DNA of 64,000 nucleotides. It comes from Prevotella sp. GTDB lineage: Bacteria; Bacteroidota; Bacteroidia; Bacteroidales; Bacteroidaceae. The notes under the pieces are model-generated. The model was not told the origin of the DNA, did no database searches, and saw only the letters and a list, made by a program, of their open reading frames with translations. Within the stretch, counting starts at the first letter, position 1, and the number at the start of each line of letters is the position of its first letter. Position numbers and translations under genes: made by a program. Below, piece by piece: positions 1-8,428 of this stretch. The stretch covers positions 32,709 to 96,708 of the forward strand of contig JAGCOB010000022.1 in the NCBI GenBank assembly GCA_017645645.1, in the 5' to 3' direction.

Positions 1-26
1 TTGATGTCGTTTTGTAAGATATTCAT
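1..26 (-). CDS. 5' end of a further envelope-sugar gene (partial)
   Basis: An ATG at 24-26 on the minus strand follows the rfbF stop by 29 bases and opens a frame (MNILQNDI) that runs off the window. Its place directly after a glucose-1-phosphate cytidylyltransferase suggests the next step of a CDP- or NDP-sugar pathway, such as a dehydratase or epimerase. Only eight codons are visible, so the product cannot be identified from sequence. Confidence 0.4.
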
Positions 27-55
27 TTTCGTTTGTTATTATTATTCCTATTTTC

Positions 56-829
56 TTATTTTATCAGTCGCCAAGGTGCTCTGTTCTCATCCCACATCTT
101 GTTTAACTTTTCACGGTCTCTGACGGTGTCCATGCACTGCCAGAATCCTTCGTGACGATAGGTCTTCAATTGTCCCTCTGCGGCCAGTCGCTCCAAAGGC
201 TCTGCCTCGAATGCTGTCTGATCATTTTCAATATAATCAAACACCTTAGGGCTAAGAACAAAGAAACCACCGTTAATCCAGCCTTGGTTTACCTGAGGTT
301 TTTCCTTGAAGGAGCGGACATAGTCCTCATCGTCTATCTGCAGTTCACCAAAACGAGCTGTCGGATGTACTGCTGTTACCATTGCCAAACACCCTGCCTG
401 ACGATAATTGCTTACCAACTGGGCGATATTGACGTCGCTGACAGCATCACCATAGGTCATCATGAAGTCCTCCTGACCTATAACATCCTTCAGCCTTCGA
501 ACTCGTCCGCCTGTAAGTGAATCAGGACCTGTATCAACAAGTGTTACCCGCCAGTCTCGGGCGTTCTCATTAATATATTGAATAGAACCATTGCTAAGGT
601 CAATGGTGAAGTCGTTGTTGCGAGCATAGTACTGCAGGAAATAGTCCTTGATAACCTCACCTTTATAGCCTAAGGCTATCACGAAATCCTTATAGCCATA
701 ATGGGCGTAGTGGTTCATGATATGCCATAAGATGGGTTTTCCGCCAATTTCAACCATTGGCTTGGGAATGAGTTTTGTGTACTCGGAAAGACGAGTGCCG
801 AAACCTCCGGCTAGAATGATGGTTTTCAT
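56..829 (-). CDS. rfbF: glucose-1-phosphate cytidylyltransferase
   Basis: The 257-residue protein is a sugar-nucleotide transferase expected to make CDP-glucose from CTP and glucose-1-phosphate in the cytoplasm, the entry to CDP-3,6-dideoxyhexoses or related O-antigen sugars. The N-terminus carries the nucleotide-binding signature GGFGTRL (about residues 8-14) and the PKPM sequence (about 22-25). Length and the continuation (EIGGKPILWHIM, GYKGEVIKDYF) fit RfbF rather than the longer glucose-1-phosphate thymidylyl- or uridylyltransferases. The start overlaps the stop of the upstream aminotransferase by 4 bases (ATGA), so the two are translationally coupled. The assignment rests on sequence family; choice of CTP over other nucleotides is inferred from overall similarity. 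Confidence 0.9.
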   Translation of the reverse strand: MKTIILAGGFGTRLSEYTKLIPKPMVEIGGKPILWHIMNHYAHYGYKDFVIALGYKGEVIKDYFLQYYARNNDFTIDLSNGSIQYINENARDWRVTLVDTGPDSLTGGRVRRLKDVIGQEDFMMTYGDAVSDVNIAQLVSNYRQAGCLAMVTAVHPTARFGELQIDDEDYVRSFKEKPQVNQGWINGGFFVLSPKVFDYIENDQTAFEAEPLERLAAEGQLKTYRHEGFWQCMDTVRDREKLNKMWDENRAPWRLIK

Positions 830-1935
830 AAGCTGTTGATAAGTTTACAGATTAATAATATGTCATCTTCACTGAGTTCCGGATGCATAGGTATGGAAAT
901 GATGTGGGCATAGACCTCATCGGTAACAGGCAGGTCTACGTCTTCATGGAAGTATGTGAGATGATGGTTGGGGGCATATTGTATGCCATATTGTATATCA
1001 TGTTCCTTCAGTTTTTGCTCCAATAGCGGACGTTTGCCGTCAAGAATCTGGAGAGCAAAAATATGGGGAACGATATCATGCTCGTAATCCATAGGTGTCA
1101 GTCTGACATAGGGCGTATTTTTCAGAAGCTCAGTATAGCGCTGGGCAATGTAACAGCGGCGAGGTGCGAATTCTTTTTCAAAGCGGGAAAGCTGCACTTG
1201 TCCGATAGCAGCAAAGATGTTACTCATATGATAGCGATAACCTTGCTCCACGACATCGAATTGCCAACTACGCTGACCGGCATAGCGTTTCTCGGAATCT
1301 TTCTGGACGCCTAATAGTCGGGCATCGCTCACCTTCTGGATAATTTCCTCGTCAGCAGTAAGGATTGCACCTCCTTCTCCTGTGGTAATGTTTTTTATTC
1401 CATCGAACGAGAAACAGACGACATCGCCCATAGCACCTATTTTCTGCCCATGATGAGTACAACCAAAACAATGGGCAGCATCTTCTACCAAACGCAGTCC
1501 ATACTCATGGGCAAAAGCCTGATAATCATGAGCAAGACTACAGTTACTTGCATAATAGACAGGCATAATGGCTGTAGTACGGGGAGTGATGCGACGCTTA
1601 GCATCTTCAAGGTCGAGTGTCAGCGTATCTGGGCGGATATCGCAGCTGACAGGTTTACAACCAGCTGCCGTGATGGCCTGATAAGTTGCTACAAATGTAA
1701 ATGAAGGAACCAAAACTTCGTCACCAGGTTTTGTTACAGCCCCTATAGCGAGATGCAACGCTGCCGTTCCACTGTTGACACAGATGGCACGACGACCTCC
1801 ACCAATATACTGTTCTAATTGGCGTTCAAACTCACCTACGGTGGCTCCCATGCCTAAGTAACCAATATCCTCAATGACGTGTGCTACGGCCTCTGATTCA
1901 GCCTTGCCTACAACCGATTTAGATAATCTAATCAT
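826..1935 (-). CDS. DegT/DnrJ/EryC1/StrS sugar aminotransferase
   Basis: A 369-residue PLP-dependent aminotransferase that acts on nucleotide-linked keto-sugars for envelope glycans. The PLP lysine is K181 in SFDGIKNITTGEGG, and VEDAAHCFG at 150-158 matches the aspartate that contacts the pyridine nitrogen. An open frame continues 41 codons upstream, but I place the start at the ATG ending at 1935. MIRLSKS begins the conserved domain, and the upstream extension would begin in front of the minus-strand promoter at 1957-1964. The gene leads the operon that continues into rfbF with a 4-base overlap. The exact sugar product cannot be read from sequence. Confidence 0.88.
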   Translation of the reverse strand: MIRLSKSVVGKAESEAVAHVIEDIGYLGMGATVGEFERQLEQYIGGGRRAICVNSGTAALHLAIGAVTKPGDEVLVPSFTFVATYQAITAAGCKPVSCDIRPDTLTLDLEDAKRRITPRTTAIMPVYYASNCSLAHDYQAFAHEYGLRLVEDAAHCFGCTHHGQKIGAMGDVVCFSFDGIKNITTGEGGAILTADEEIIQKVSDARLLGVQKDSEKRYAGQRSWQFDVVEQGYRYHMSNIFAAIGQVQLSRFEKEFAPRRCYIAQRYTELLKNTPYVRLTPMDYEHDIVPHIFALQILDGKRPLLEQKLKEHDIQYGIQYAPNHHLTYFHEDVDLPVTDEVYAHIISIPMHPELSEDDILLICKLINSL

Positions 1936-1956
1936 ATAGTATTTACTTTTTCGGTA

Positions 1957-2005
1957 CAAAGATACAGAAAAAAGAATAAAAGTACAAAAAATTATTGTAT
2001 CTTTG
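1957..2005. promoter_or_regulatory. divergent promoters, aminotransferase / licD
   Basis: Two Bacteroidota -7 boxes point outwards: TATCTTTG on the minus strand (1964 to 1957) for the aminotransferase-rfbF operon, and TATCTTTG on the plus strand (1998-2005) for licD. Each lies about 20 bases upstream of its start codon. Confidence 0.75.
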
Positions 2006-2025
2006 CAACCAAAGAGATTGAAATT

Positions 2026-2853
2026 ATGACAGATTACAAAATTGAAGACATACAAAAATGTATTTTAAACATTCTTGTGGCTGTTGATAAGGTATGCCGT
2101 GAAAACGGTATTCGCTATTGGCTTTCCGATGGAACCATGTTAGGTGCTGTACGACATGGAGGTTTCATACCATGGGATGATGATGCAGATATAGCCATGC
2201 CCCGTCCTGACTATGAGCGATTCGTTAAACATGCTGACGAATGGCTTCCGAAACCTTTCGAGTTGCAGACCTTTGAGAAAGATGAGAACTGTACCAGTGA
2301 ATTTCTGAAAGTAATCGACGGAAGCACCACACTCATTGAACGCTGGTCGCTTAACCAAGTAGGAGGTGTCTATATTGACGTATGTCCTATTGATGGTATT
2401 CCCGCACAAAAATGGCGTCGTAAGTTGCGTATCAATTTATATCACATGCTGAAGAGCTGGGTTTATCTGCGAAGCCGTGATCCTTACAAGCGAGGTCATG
2501 GGTATACATCATGGCTTCCTCGATTGCTACAGGCTACAGTTAAAAATATTACTTTGCAACGTTTGAAGAAACGAATCCAAACCGTTTATGATTACGAGAC
2601 GGCACCACTCGTTGCTGATTACGATAGCGGTGACCGCAGCACTATGCCACGAGAAGTCATGGGAAAACCGACCCCTATCATGTTCGAAGGGTGTGAGTTG
2701 ATGGGTGTGGAGCATCCTGATACATATCTGAAGTGTCTGTATGGTGATTATATGAAGTTACCGCCAGAAAATCAACGCCATATCCACGGTTTTGATTATG
2801 TAGATTTTGAACACTCTTTTCACGATTACCACGACACTAGAGTCTTCAAATGA
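2026..2853 (+). CDS. LicD family phosphotransferase
   Basis: A 275-residue LicD-type protein. The family decorates surface glycans with phosphodiester-linked groups (phosphocholine in Haemophilus and Streptococcus; other groups or sugar phosphates elsewhere). The hallmark stretch, residues 35-56, contains DGTMLGAVRHGG followed by IPWDDDAD, the metal-binding acidic cluster shared with nucleotidyltransferase folds. There is no signal peptide or membrane segment, so it acts at the cytoplasmic face. It diverges from the aminotransferase-rfbF operon and overlaps the following glycosyltransferase by 4 bases, so it probably modifies the same polysaccharide. The transferred group cannot be told from sequence. 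Confidence 0.87.
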   Translation: MTDYKIEDIQKCILNILVAVDKVCRENGIRYWLSDGTMLGAVRHGGFIPWDDDADIAMPRPDYERFVKHADEWLPKPFELQTFEKDENCTSEFLKVIDGSTTLIERWSLNQVGGVYIDVCPIDGIPAQKWRRKLRINLYHMLKSWVYLRSRDPYKRGHGYTSWLPRLLQATVKNITLQRLKKRIQTVYDYETAPLVADYDSGDRSTMPREVMGKPTPIMFEGCELMGVEHPDTYLKCLYGDYMKLPPENQRHIHGFDYVDFEHSFHDYHDTRVFK

Positions 2854-3911
2854 AGCATGTACTGGTAGATTTCTCACACCTGGCCGATATGAATGGCTTT
2901 GGCGAGATTGCCCGCAACTACGCCCCATTGTTAGCCAAGGCTCCGTTGGATGATATCCATCTGATTTTTATAGTACCAGATGCACTGGTGGGTAGTTATG
3001 GATCGCATATCGATTATATCCGCCGTAGCAAAAAGCGGGAGGACCTGCGGAAGTTAGGCAAGCATATCGACTTATGGCACGCTACCGACCAGCAGTACCA
3101 TCTTCGTGGGGGCGATAAACGGACTATCCAACTGTTGACCGTTCACGACCTGAACTTCCTGCGTGAGAAGACGGGGTTGCACCGTTGGCGCCATATCGTT
3201 CAGTTGAACTGGCGAATGCGTAAGAGTGATTACCTGACGTGTATCTCCCAGTATGTGAAGGACGATATTCTCCAGCACTACCACTTAGGCGATAAACCGC
3301 TGGATGTGATCTATAATGGTATCGCGAGTCACGAAGACGAGCCTAAGGTGCGCCCAGCCTTTATCGGCGATGACAACGAGCAGTTCTTCTTTACCATCGG
3401 ACAGATCCGTGAGAAGAAAAACTTCCAGACCTTAGTGCCTATGATGCACTATTTCCCTGATAAAAAACTCTATATTTGTGGTGACGACCACTTCGCCTTT
3501 GCCCAGGAGTTGCGGAAACTGATTGATGAACAAGGAGAGGGCCGCGTGGTAATGACGGGCAAGATTAAGGACGAGGAGAAACGCTGGTTGTATGCCCATG
3601 CCCAAGCCTTTCTCTTCCCCAGTCGTCTGGAGGGTTTCGGCATTCCTGTGTTGGAGGCTATGCGCTACCGTTGTAAGGTGTTCTCGTCGCGCTATAGTAG
3701 TCTGCCCGAGGTTTGCAGCAAATATGCCTCATATTTCGACGACTACACCCCAGAAGCCATGGCCAAAGTGGTACGCAAGGAGGTAGAAGTCTGGGATAAG
3801 CAGGGATCTCTGGCTACAGCTGCCCTTCAGTACTCCAAGGGCTTTAACTACGAATCGTATACGGAAGCATATATCCGGTTATACCGCAAGCTGCTTACAG
3901 AAGGTAAGTAG
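2850..3911 (+). CDS. glycosyltransferase family 4 (GT-B fold)
   Basis: A 353-residue GT-B glycosyltransferase of the family 4 / group 1 type, retaining, using a nucleotide-sugar donor at the inner membrane face. The C-terminal donor-binding half shows IREKKNFQTL near residue 190 and the signature EGFGIPVLEAM near residues 260-270, with the paired glutamates E-x7-E that hold the donor. It starts in the ATGA overlap with licD. Its last 33 bases overlap the antisense end of the convergent heptosyltransferase-like gene, so 3' transcripts may pair. Donor and acceptor are unknown. Confidence 0.86.
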   Translation: MKHVLVDFSHLADMNGFGEIARNYAPLLAKAPLDDIHLIFIVPDALVGSYGSHIDYIRRSKKREDLRKLGKHIDLWHATDQQYHLRGGDKRTIQLLTVHDLNFLREKTGLHRWRHIVQLNWRMRKSDYLTCISQYVKDDILQHYHLGDKPLDVIYNGIASHEDEPKVRPAFIGDDNEQFFFTIGQIREKKNFQTLVPMMHYFPDKKLYICGDDHFAFAQELRKLIDEQGEGRVVMTGKIKDEEKRWLYAHAQAFLFPSRLEGFGIPVLEAMRYRCKVFSSRYSSLPEVCSKYASYFDDYTPEAMAKVVRKEVEVWDKQGSLATAALQYSKGFNYESYTEAYIRLYRKLLTEGK

Positions 3912-4874
3912 CTTTTCCCATACTACTTCTATAGTCGCCTCGTTGGCTTCGATACCTTGAGCCACGATATCCATATCCTGAGGCAGCCATGTGGTCTTGC
4001 TGGCATAGGGCGAACAGATGACCAGCGAGGGCTTGCCCATGGCATAGACGATATGGCGCCCCCCACCCTCGTTGCCAAAATAGGCGGTGCAGTTAGCTGC
4101 CATAGCGGCGAGCTGACGAGGGCTCTTGGCCTCAATATTGAGAAAGAGAGGTGAAGGACAAGGAGCAAGAGGCAAGAGGTTAGAATATATACGTTGGGCG
4201 TTTTCTGCCTCGCGACCAGGAGCGAAATTAAAGATGAGTTGCAACTGGGGAAAGGTCGTGATTATACGACGCAGCACTTCCGTCATACGGTCTTCTGGCC
4301 ATGTTTTGTGTTCCAGCTTTGCTGTTACGCCTACCAGCATCACTGGACGACAGAAGTCGATGCCTTGTTGCTGCATATATTCCCTAAAATCAGCCTTCTC
4401 CTTTTCCGATATATAGAGCGAGAGATTTCTGTCTGTAATGGTTGGTTTCAGAGACGAGATTAACTTCAGGTTATGATCTATCATGCTCTCATCGTCTTCA
4501 CAACCCTTTATGAGGTAATTAAAAATGCCTCGGGTATAAGGCTTGCGAATACCGATGCGCCACTTGCTCCGAATCGAGAAAAGGGCAAAGAACATGGTGT
4601 TTAAGGTAGAACGCATATCGATAATAGCATCGTAACGTGTCTGGTGAACGATATGCCATACCTTTTTAATATAAATAAAGAAAGAATGGCGCTCGTCGTC
4701 ACTGAAAGTGATGATACGACTAATGGCAGGATGACCTTCGAATAAGGGTGCAATACGCTCGTTGAGCACAAAATGGATCTCCGCATCGGGGAAGCTCTTC
4801 TTCAGCGTGCTCAGCATAGAGGTGGCCAGGATGGCATCACCCATCTGTCGGAATCGTACAACGAGTATCTTCAT
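3879..4874 (-). CDS. glycosyltransferase family 9 (heptosyltransferase-like)
   Basis: A 331-residue member of the ADP-heptose:LPS heptosyltransferase family. It begins KILVVRFRQMGDAILATSML, the typical N-terminal strand-loop with RxxxMGDAI, and ends with FGNEGGGRHIVYAMGKPS, the donor-binding region that in WaaC/WaaF reads GxDSGxxH. It overlaps the upstream kinase-like gene by 4 bases, and a heptosyltransferase next to a core kinase fits LPS core assembly. A heptamer array (4147-4181) encodes residues 231-242, LLPLAPCPSPLF, which looks like an added loop between the two GT-B halves. The sugar could be heptose or another core sugar. Confidence 0.86.
   Translation of the reverse strand: MKILVVRFRQMGDAILATSMLSTLKKSFPDAEIHFVLNERIAPLFEGHPAISRIITFSDDERHSFFIYIKKVWHIVHQTRYDAIIDMRSTLNTMFFALFSIRSKWRIGIRKPYTRGIFNYLIKGCEDDESMIDHNLKLISSLKPTITDRNLSLYISEKEKADFREYMQQQGIDFCRPVMLVGVTAKLEHKTWPEDRMTEVLRRIITTFPQLQLIFNFAPGREAENAQRIYSNLLPLAPCPSPLFLNIEAKSPRQLAAMAANCTAYFGNEGGGRHIVYAMGKPSLVICSPYASKTTWLPQDMDIVAQGIEANEATIEVVWEKLLTFCKQLAV
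4147..4181. repeat. heptamer array in the GT9 gene
   Basis: Five 7-base units on the plus strand: AGAGGTG, AAGGACA, AGGAGCA, AGAGGCA, AGAGGTT. They lie inside the coding frame, in an expected interdomain loop. Confidence 0.6.
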
Positions 4875-5635
4875 AATTCCAGTTTGAATTCTATTTCACG
4901 TTTCTTCTGATAGTGCTGCCAGAAGTTGGCCCGAGCCTTCATGGTGATATCGACACAAGTGGCAGGATCGAAATGTCGCTCGCGGGCGTATGCCTCTACG
5001 AGAAGCTGGATAAAACGTTTTGGCCCCCACAGACGACAAAAGCTCTTGCATCCGTTCTCCATATCCACCACTCCAAAACGCATACGGTTGATATCAACAA
5101 TCGAGAAATGATACGTTCCGTCAACATCCTGATCCCAAAGAACATTCCCAGGAGAGAAGTCTAGATGGAGCACTTCCTGATCATGCATATAGGCCACATA
5201 TCTGGCCAAGGATTTGGCAATGGGTTCATAGACATCTGGGGTGGCATCGCCCAACTCATAGAGCAGATGACGATAAGGACATTGTAAACTGATGAAATAG
5301 CTTTGTTGCAAAAGTCCGATGACATTGCGATCCTCGATATAGGCGACGGCTTCAGGTGTCTCGATGCCCTTGGACAACAACCGTTCGGGATAGGTGAAGG
5401 CACGGATACCTTTGGGCTTTCGGATTCCCGTAGAATAGATGATGTTGTTCAGGAAGTTGGGCTTCTTGAAGCGTTTCACGTTAATCTGCGTACCATTGGG
5501 AGCCTCGAAACATTTGATGAGATTTCGTCGTCCACCATAGATATAAATGCCACCTTCATCCATGATGGCAGGGAGTTGTGCGATAAACTCGCGCAAATGC
5601 TCATATCGTGGATTTATGCTGATTTTTCTGCTCAT
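4871..5635 (-). CDS. LPS core kinase-like protein (Kdo/WaaP-type fold)
   Basis: A 254-residue kinase-fold protein of the lipopolysaccharide kinase (InaA/WaaP/KdkA) group, which phosphorylates Kdo or heptose of the LPS inner core at the cytoplasmic face. The catalytic loop is HLDFSPGN (H157, D159, N164) and the metal-binding DIN follows at 181-183, where protein kinases have DFG. The early segment NVKRFKKPN supplies a candidate ATP-binding lysine. It overlaps the acyltransferase gene upstream and the GT9 gene downstream by 4 bases each, forming a tight LPS-assembly operon with the MsbA-like exporter. Substrate (Kdo versus heptose) is not resolved. Confidence 0.83.
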   Translation of the reverse strand: MSRKISINPRYEHLREFIAQLPAIMDEGGIYIYGGRRNLIKCFEAPNGTQINVKRFKKPNFLNNIIYSTGIRKPKGIRAFTYPERLLSKGIETPEAVAYIEDRNVIGLLQQSYFISLQCPYRHLLYELGDATPDVYEPIAKSLARYVAYMHDQEVLHLDFSPGNVLWDQDVDGTYHFSIVDINRMRFGVVDMENGCKSFCRLWGPKRFIQLLVEAYARERHFDPATCVDITMKARANFWQHYQKKREIEFKLEL

Positions 5636-6585
5636 GATTCCTTGAATTCTTCTCGGAGGATAGCCTTTCCTTTTACCATGATATACTGACGGTCGAACTC
5701 CTCGTGGGTACGCTTCCAGCGGTTGTGTGTCCAGAGATAGTAAGAGGGTTCACGCGTGATGGTAGCCTCCAACATCTGAAAGAAACGACGGGTAATTTCG
5801 TTCTCGGGCTCTTGTGAGGCATGAGGCGACACGAGTTTGAAGGTACAGATGTATTGTCCGCGCTTGGGACGCTCCATCTCCACATAAAATACTGCATCGT
5901 CCATCTTCCTCATGATACGTTCGCCACCTGTAAACACAGGGGTATCATGGTTGAGGAAGGGCAACCATAGGTGGATATTATGCCAACGGGGAGCCTGATC
6001 GCTGATATAGCCGAAGAGCGAACGACGGTTCTCGCGCTTATAGGTGACAAGGTGGCGCAGGATCTCCTGCTTGGGGATACAGACACCGCCATGGGCCTTA
6101 CGGATATCGATAAACAACTGGTCGAAGGCATCGTTGTAAAGTGGGTGATAGATGAGTCCTGTAACGGTATCGGGATGACGTTGATAAGCCAGTTCTGTGG
6201 CCGACAGCCACTCCCAGTTACAGTAATGACCAAGGATAGCGGCACAGTCCTGTCCCTTGTCAAAGCACTGCTCCAACTGTTCAACACCACGGAACTCAAT
6301 ATGACGAAGCAACTTCTCGTTACTGATGTTCAGCAACTTTATCGTCTCGAAGATATAGTCGCATAACCAATGATAGAACTGTCTCTCCGTCTGTCGAAGG
6401 GTGGCCTCGTCTTGCCCAGGGAAGGACGTGGTAAGGTTGCGCCAAACCAATTTGCGGCGATACCGTACTATATAATATACTAGTACAAATATCATGTCCG
6501 ACAAAGCATAGAGTAATGCGAAAGGCAGGGCTGCCAACATTCGAAATAAGGTATAGAACAGTATATATTGGATTTTTGTCATCAT
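5632..6585 (-). CDS. lipid A lauroyl/myristoyl acyltransferase-like (LpxL/HtrB family)
   Basis: A 317-residue inner-membrane acyltransferase of the LpxL/LpxM group, which adds secondary acyl chains to lipid A. The catalytic H-x4-E motif is visible in GHYCNWEW, and an N-terminal hydrophobic helix (about residues 8-35) anchors it. The open frame extends 18 codons further upstream, but that would overlap the preceding ABC gene by 38 bases. I use the MM pair at 6580-6585, 16 bases after the ABC transporter stop (6582 is equally possible). The gene sits between the MsbA-like flippase and LPS core genes, consistent with lipid A maturation. Some family members act on other lipids. Confidence 0.87.
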   Translation of the reverse strand: MMTKIQYILFYTLFRMLAALPFALLYALSDMIFVLVYYIVRYRRKLVWRNLTTSFPGQDEATLRQTERQFYHWLCDYIFETIKLLNISNEKLLRHIEFRGVEQLEQCFDKGQDCAAILGHYCNWEWLSATELAYQRHPDTVTGLIYHPLYNDAFDQLFIDIRKAHGGVCIPKQEILRHLVTYKRENRRSLFGYISDQAPRWHNIHLWLPFLNHDTPVFTGGERIMRKMDDAVFYVEMERPKRGQYICTFKLVSPHASQEPENEITRRFFQMLEATITREPSYYLWTHNRWKRTHEEFDRQYIMVKGKAILREEFKES

Positions 6586-6601
6586 ACCGAATTCTCTGCG
6601 T

Positions 6602-8428
6602 TTAACTTTGTAGCTCATGTAACTTCCTGTAATAACCACTAGCTGCTAGCAATTCCTCATGGGTACCACGCTCCACTATCTGTCCCTCATGCAACACACA
6701 TATCTCATCGGCATTTTTGATGGTAGAAAGACGGTGGGCAATAGCTACGGTCGTACGCGTCTTCATCAGTCGCTCTAAAGCATCCTGTACCAAGCGCTCG
6801 CTCTCTGTATCAAGGGCCGACGTTGCCTCATCGAGAATAAGGATTGGTGGGTTCTTCAAGATAGCACGGGCAATGGATACACGCTGACGCTGTCCACCCG
6901 AAAGTCGTCCGCCACGATCACCGATATTTGTATCGAAGCCATGCTCGCTCTGCATGATGAAGTCGTAGGCATTGGCAATCTTTGCCGCCTCCTCAATCTG
7001 CTCCTGTGTGGCATTTTCCACACCGAAGGAGATATTATTTCTAAAGGAGTCGTTGAAGAGGATGGCTTCTTGGTTAACATTACCAATCAACTGGCGCAGG
7101 TCGTGAATACCAAGATTCTTCACGTTGATGTCATCAATCAACACCTCACCCTCCTGTACATCGTAATAACGGGGAATGAGGTCGACCATCGTCGACTTAC
7201 CACTACCAGACTGTCCTACAATCGCTATCGTCTTGCCCTTCGGAATAATCAAGTTGATATGACGGAGGATCCATTTTTCTCCATAGCGGAAGGAAACATC
7301 ACGGAACTCAATCTGATGATCGAAAGAAGCAATTTGCTTGGGCTGTGCAGATTCCTTGATGGTATTTTCTGCCTTTAGAATCTTATCGATACGCTCCATG
7401 GAAGCCAATCCCTTCGGAATATTGTATCCTGCCTTAGAGAACTCTTTCAGCGGCTGGATAATGGAGTAAAGGATTACCATATAATAGATGAAGGTAGGAC
7501 CTGTGATTGTCTGGGTGTTCAGCACGAGGATACCACCAAACCACAACACAATGATAATCATCACTGTACCAAGGAACTCACTCATCGGATGGGCCATCGA
7601 CTGACGGATGTTTACTCGCATTATATCATTACGGTACGACGAGTTGATCTTGTCAAAGCGCTTGTTCATCTTCTCTTCAGCACAGAAAGCCTTAATGATA
7701 CGGAGTCCCCCCAGCGTCTCTTCCACCTGACTCATCGTGTCGCTCCAAAGAGCCTGAGCCTTGATACTCTTCTGCTTCAGCTTACGACCCACCAACCCCA
7801 TGAACCATCCGAAGATCGGCACGAAGATAATCGTAAACAGAGTGAGCTGCCAGGATACTAAGAGAAGAGTAGAGAAATAGACAATGATAAGGATAGGATT
7901 CTTGAACAGCATGTCCAGACTCGACATGATGCTCGACTCTACCTCTTGCACGTCGCCACTCATACGGGCAATAATATCGCCCTTACGCTCCTCAGAGAAA
8001 AAACCTAAAGGTAGGGCGTTGATTTTCTGATAGAGCTGGTTGCGGATATCGCGTACCACACCTGTACGGATGGGGATAATGGTAGCTGAAGATAAAAAAT
8101 AAGCACCAGTCTTCAGGGCTGTAGTCAGGGCAAGGAACAAGCCAATAAGCAACAACGTGGTCGTCTGTCCGTACTCAGCGATGAGCAGGGTCACATAATA
8201 GTTCAGATTGTTCATCAGTACATCCTGAATATTACTCCAGTCCCATTCCATCAGAGCCGTTGCCGCCTCTGCATTGCCCGTCTGAAAGAGAATCTGCAAG
8301 ATAGGTATCAGGGCGGCAAACGAGAAGATGTTCAATACCGCTGACAAAAAGTTGAAAATAACCGACAATACTAGGTATTTCTTATATGGCGGCACAAACC
8401 GCCTGAGTACGTTTAGAAATTCTTTCAT
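6602..8428 (-). CDS. MsbA-like ABC exporter (permease-ATPase)
   Basis: A 608-residue half-transporter with six N-terminal membrane helices (to about residue 320) and a C-terminal ATPase. Walker A reads GQSGSGKST, the signature LSGGQRQR and Walker B ILILDEATSALD, all intact, so it can work as a homodimer. Its place between miaB and lipid A acyltransferase, core kinase and heptosyltransferase genes supports lipid A-core flipping across the inner membrane. The family also includes drug and peptide exporters, so this role is inferred from context. The start overlaps the miaB stop by 4 bases. Confidence 0.88.
   Translation of the reverse strand: MKEFLNVLRRFVPPYKKYLVLSVIFNFLSAVLNIFSFAALIPILQILFQTGNAEAATALMEWDWSNIQDVLMNNLNYYVTLLIAEYGQTTTLLLIGLFLALTTALKTGAYFLSSATIIPIRTGVVRDIRNQLYQKINALPLGFFSEERKGDIIARMSGDVQEVESSIMSSLDMLFKNPILIIVYFSTLLLVSWQLTLFTIIFVPIFGWFMGLVGRKLKQKSIKAQALWSDTMSQVEETLGGLRIIKAFCAEEKMNKRFDKINSSYRNDIMRVNIRQSMAHPMSEFLGTVMIIIVLWFGGILVLNTQTITGPTFIYYMVILYSIIQPLKEFSKAGYNIPKGLASMERIDKILKAENTIKESAQPKQIASFDHQIEFRDVSFRYGEKWILRHINLIIPKGKTIAIVGQSGSGKSTMVDLIPRYYDVQEGEVLIDDINVKNLGIHDLRQLIGNVNQEAILFNDSFRNNISFGVENATQEQIEEAAKIANAYDFIMQSEHGFDTNIGDRGGRLSGGQRQRVSIARAILKNPPILILDEATSALDTESERLVQDALERLMKTRTTVAIAHRLSTIKNADEICVLHEGQIVERGTHEELLAASGYYRKLHELQS

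Noticed and set aside
1936-2055. 41-codon upstream extension of the DegT aminotransferase
   Set aside because: It would start upstream of the -7 box and inside licD; the conserved protein starts at MIRLSKS.
3879-3911. Convergent overlap of two glycosyltransferase genes as a frameshift or error
   Set aside because: Both products keep family-typical ends; short 3' overlaps also occur at 14203-14230.
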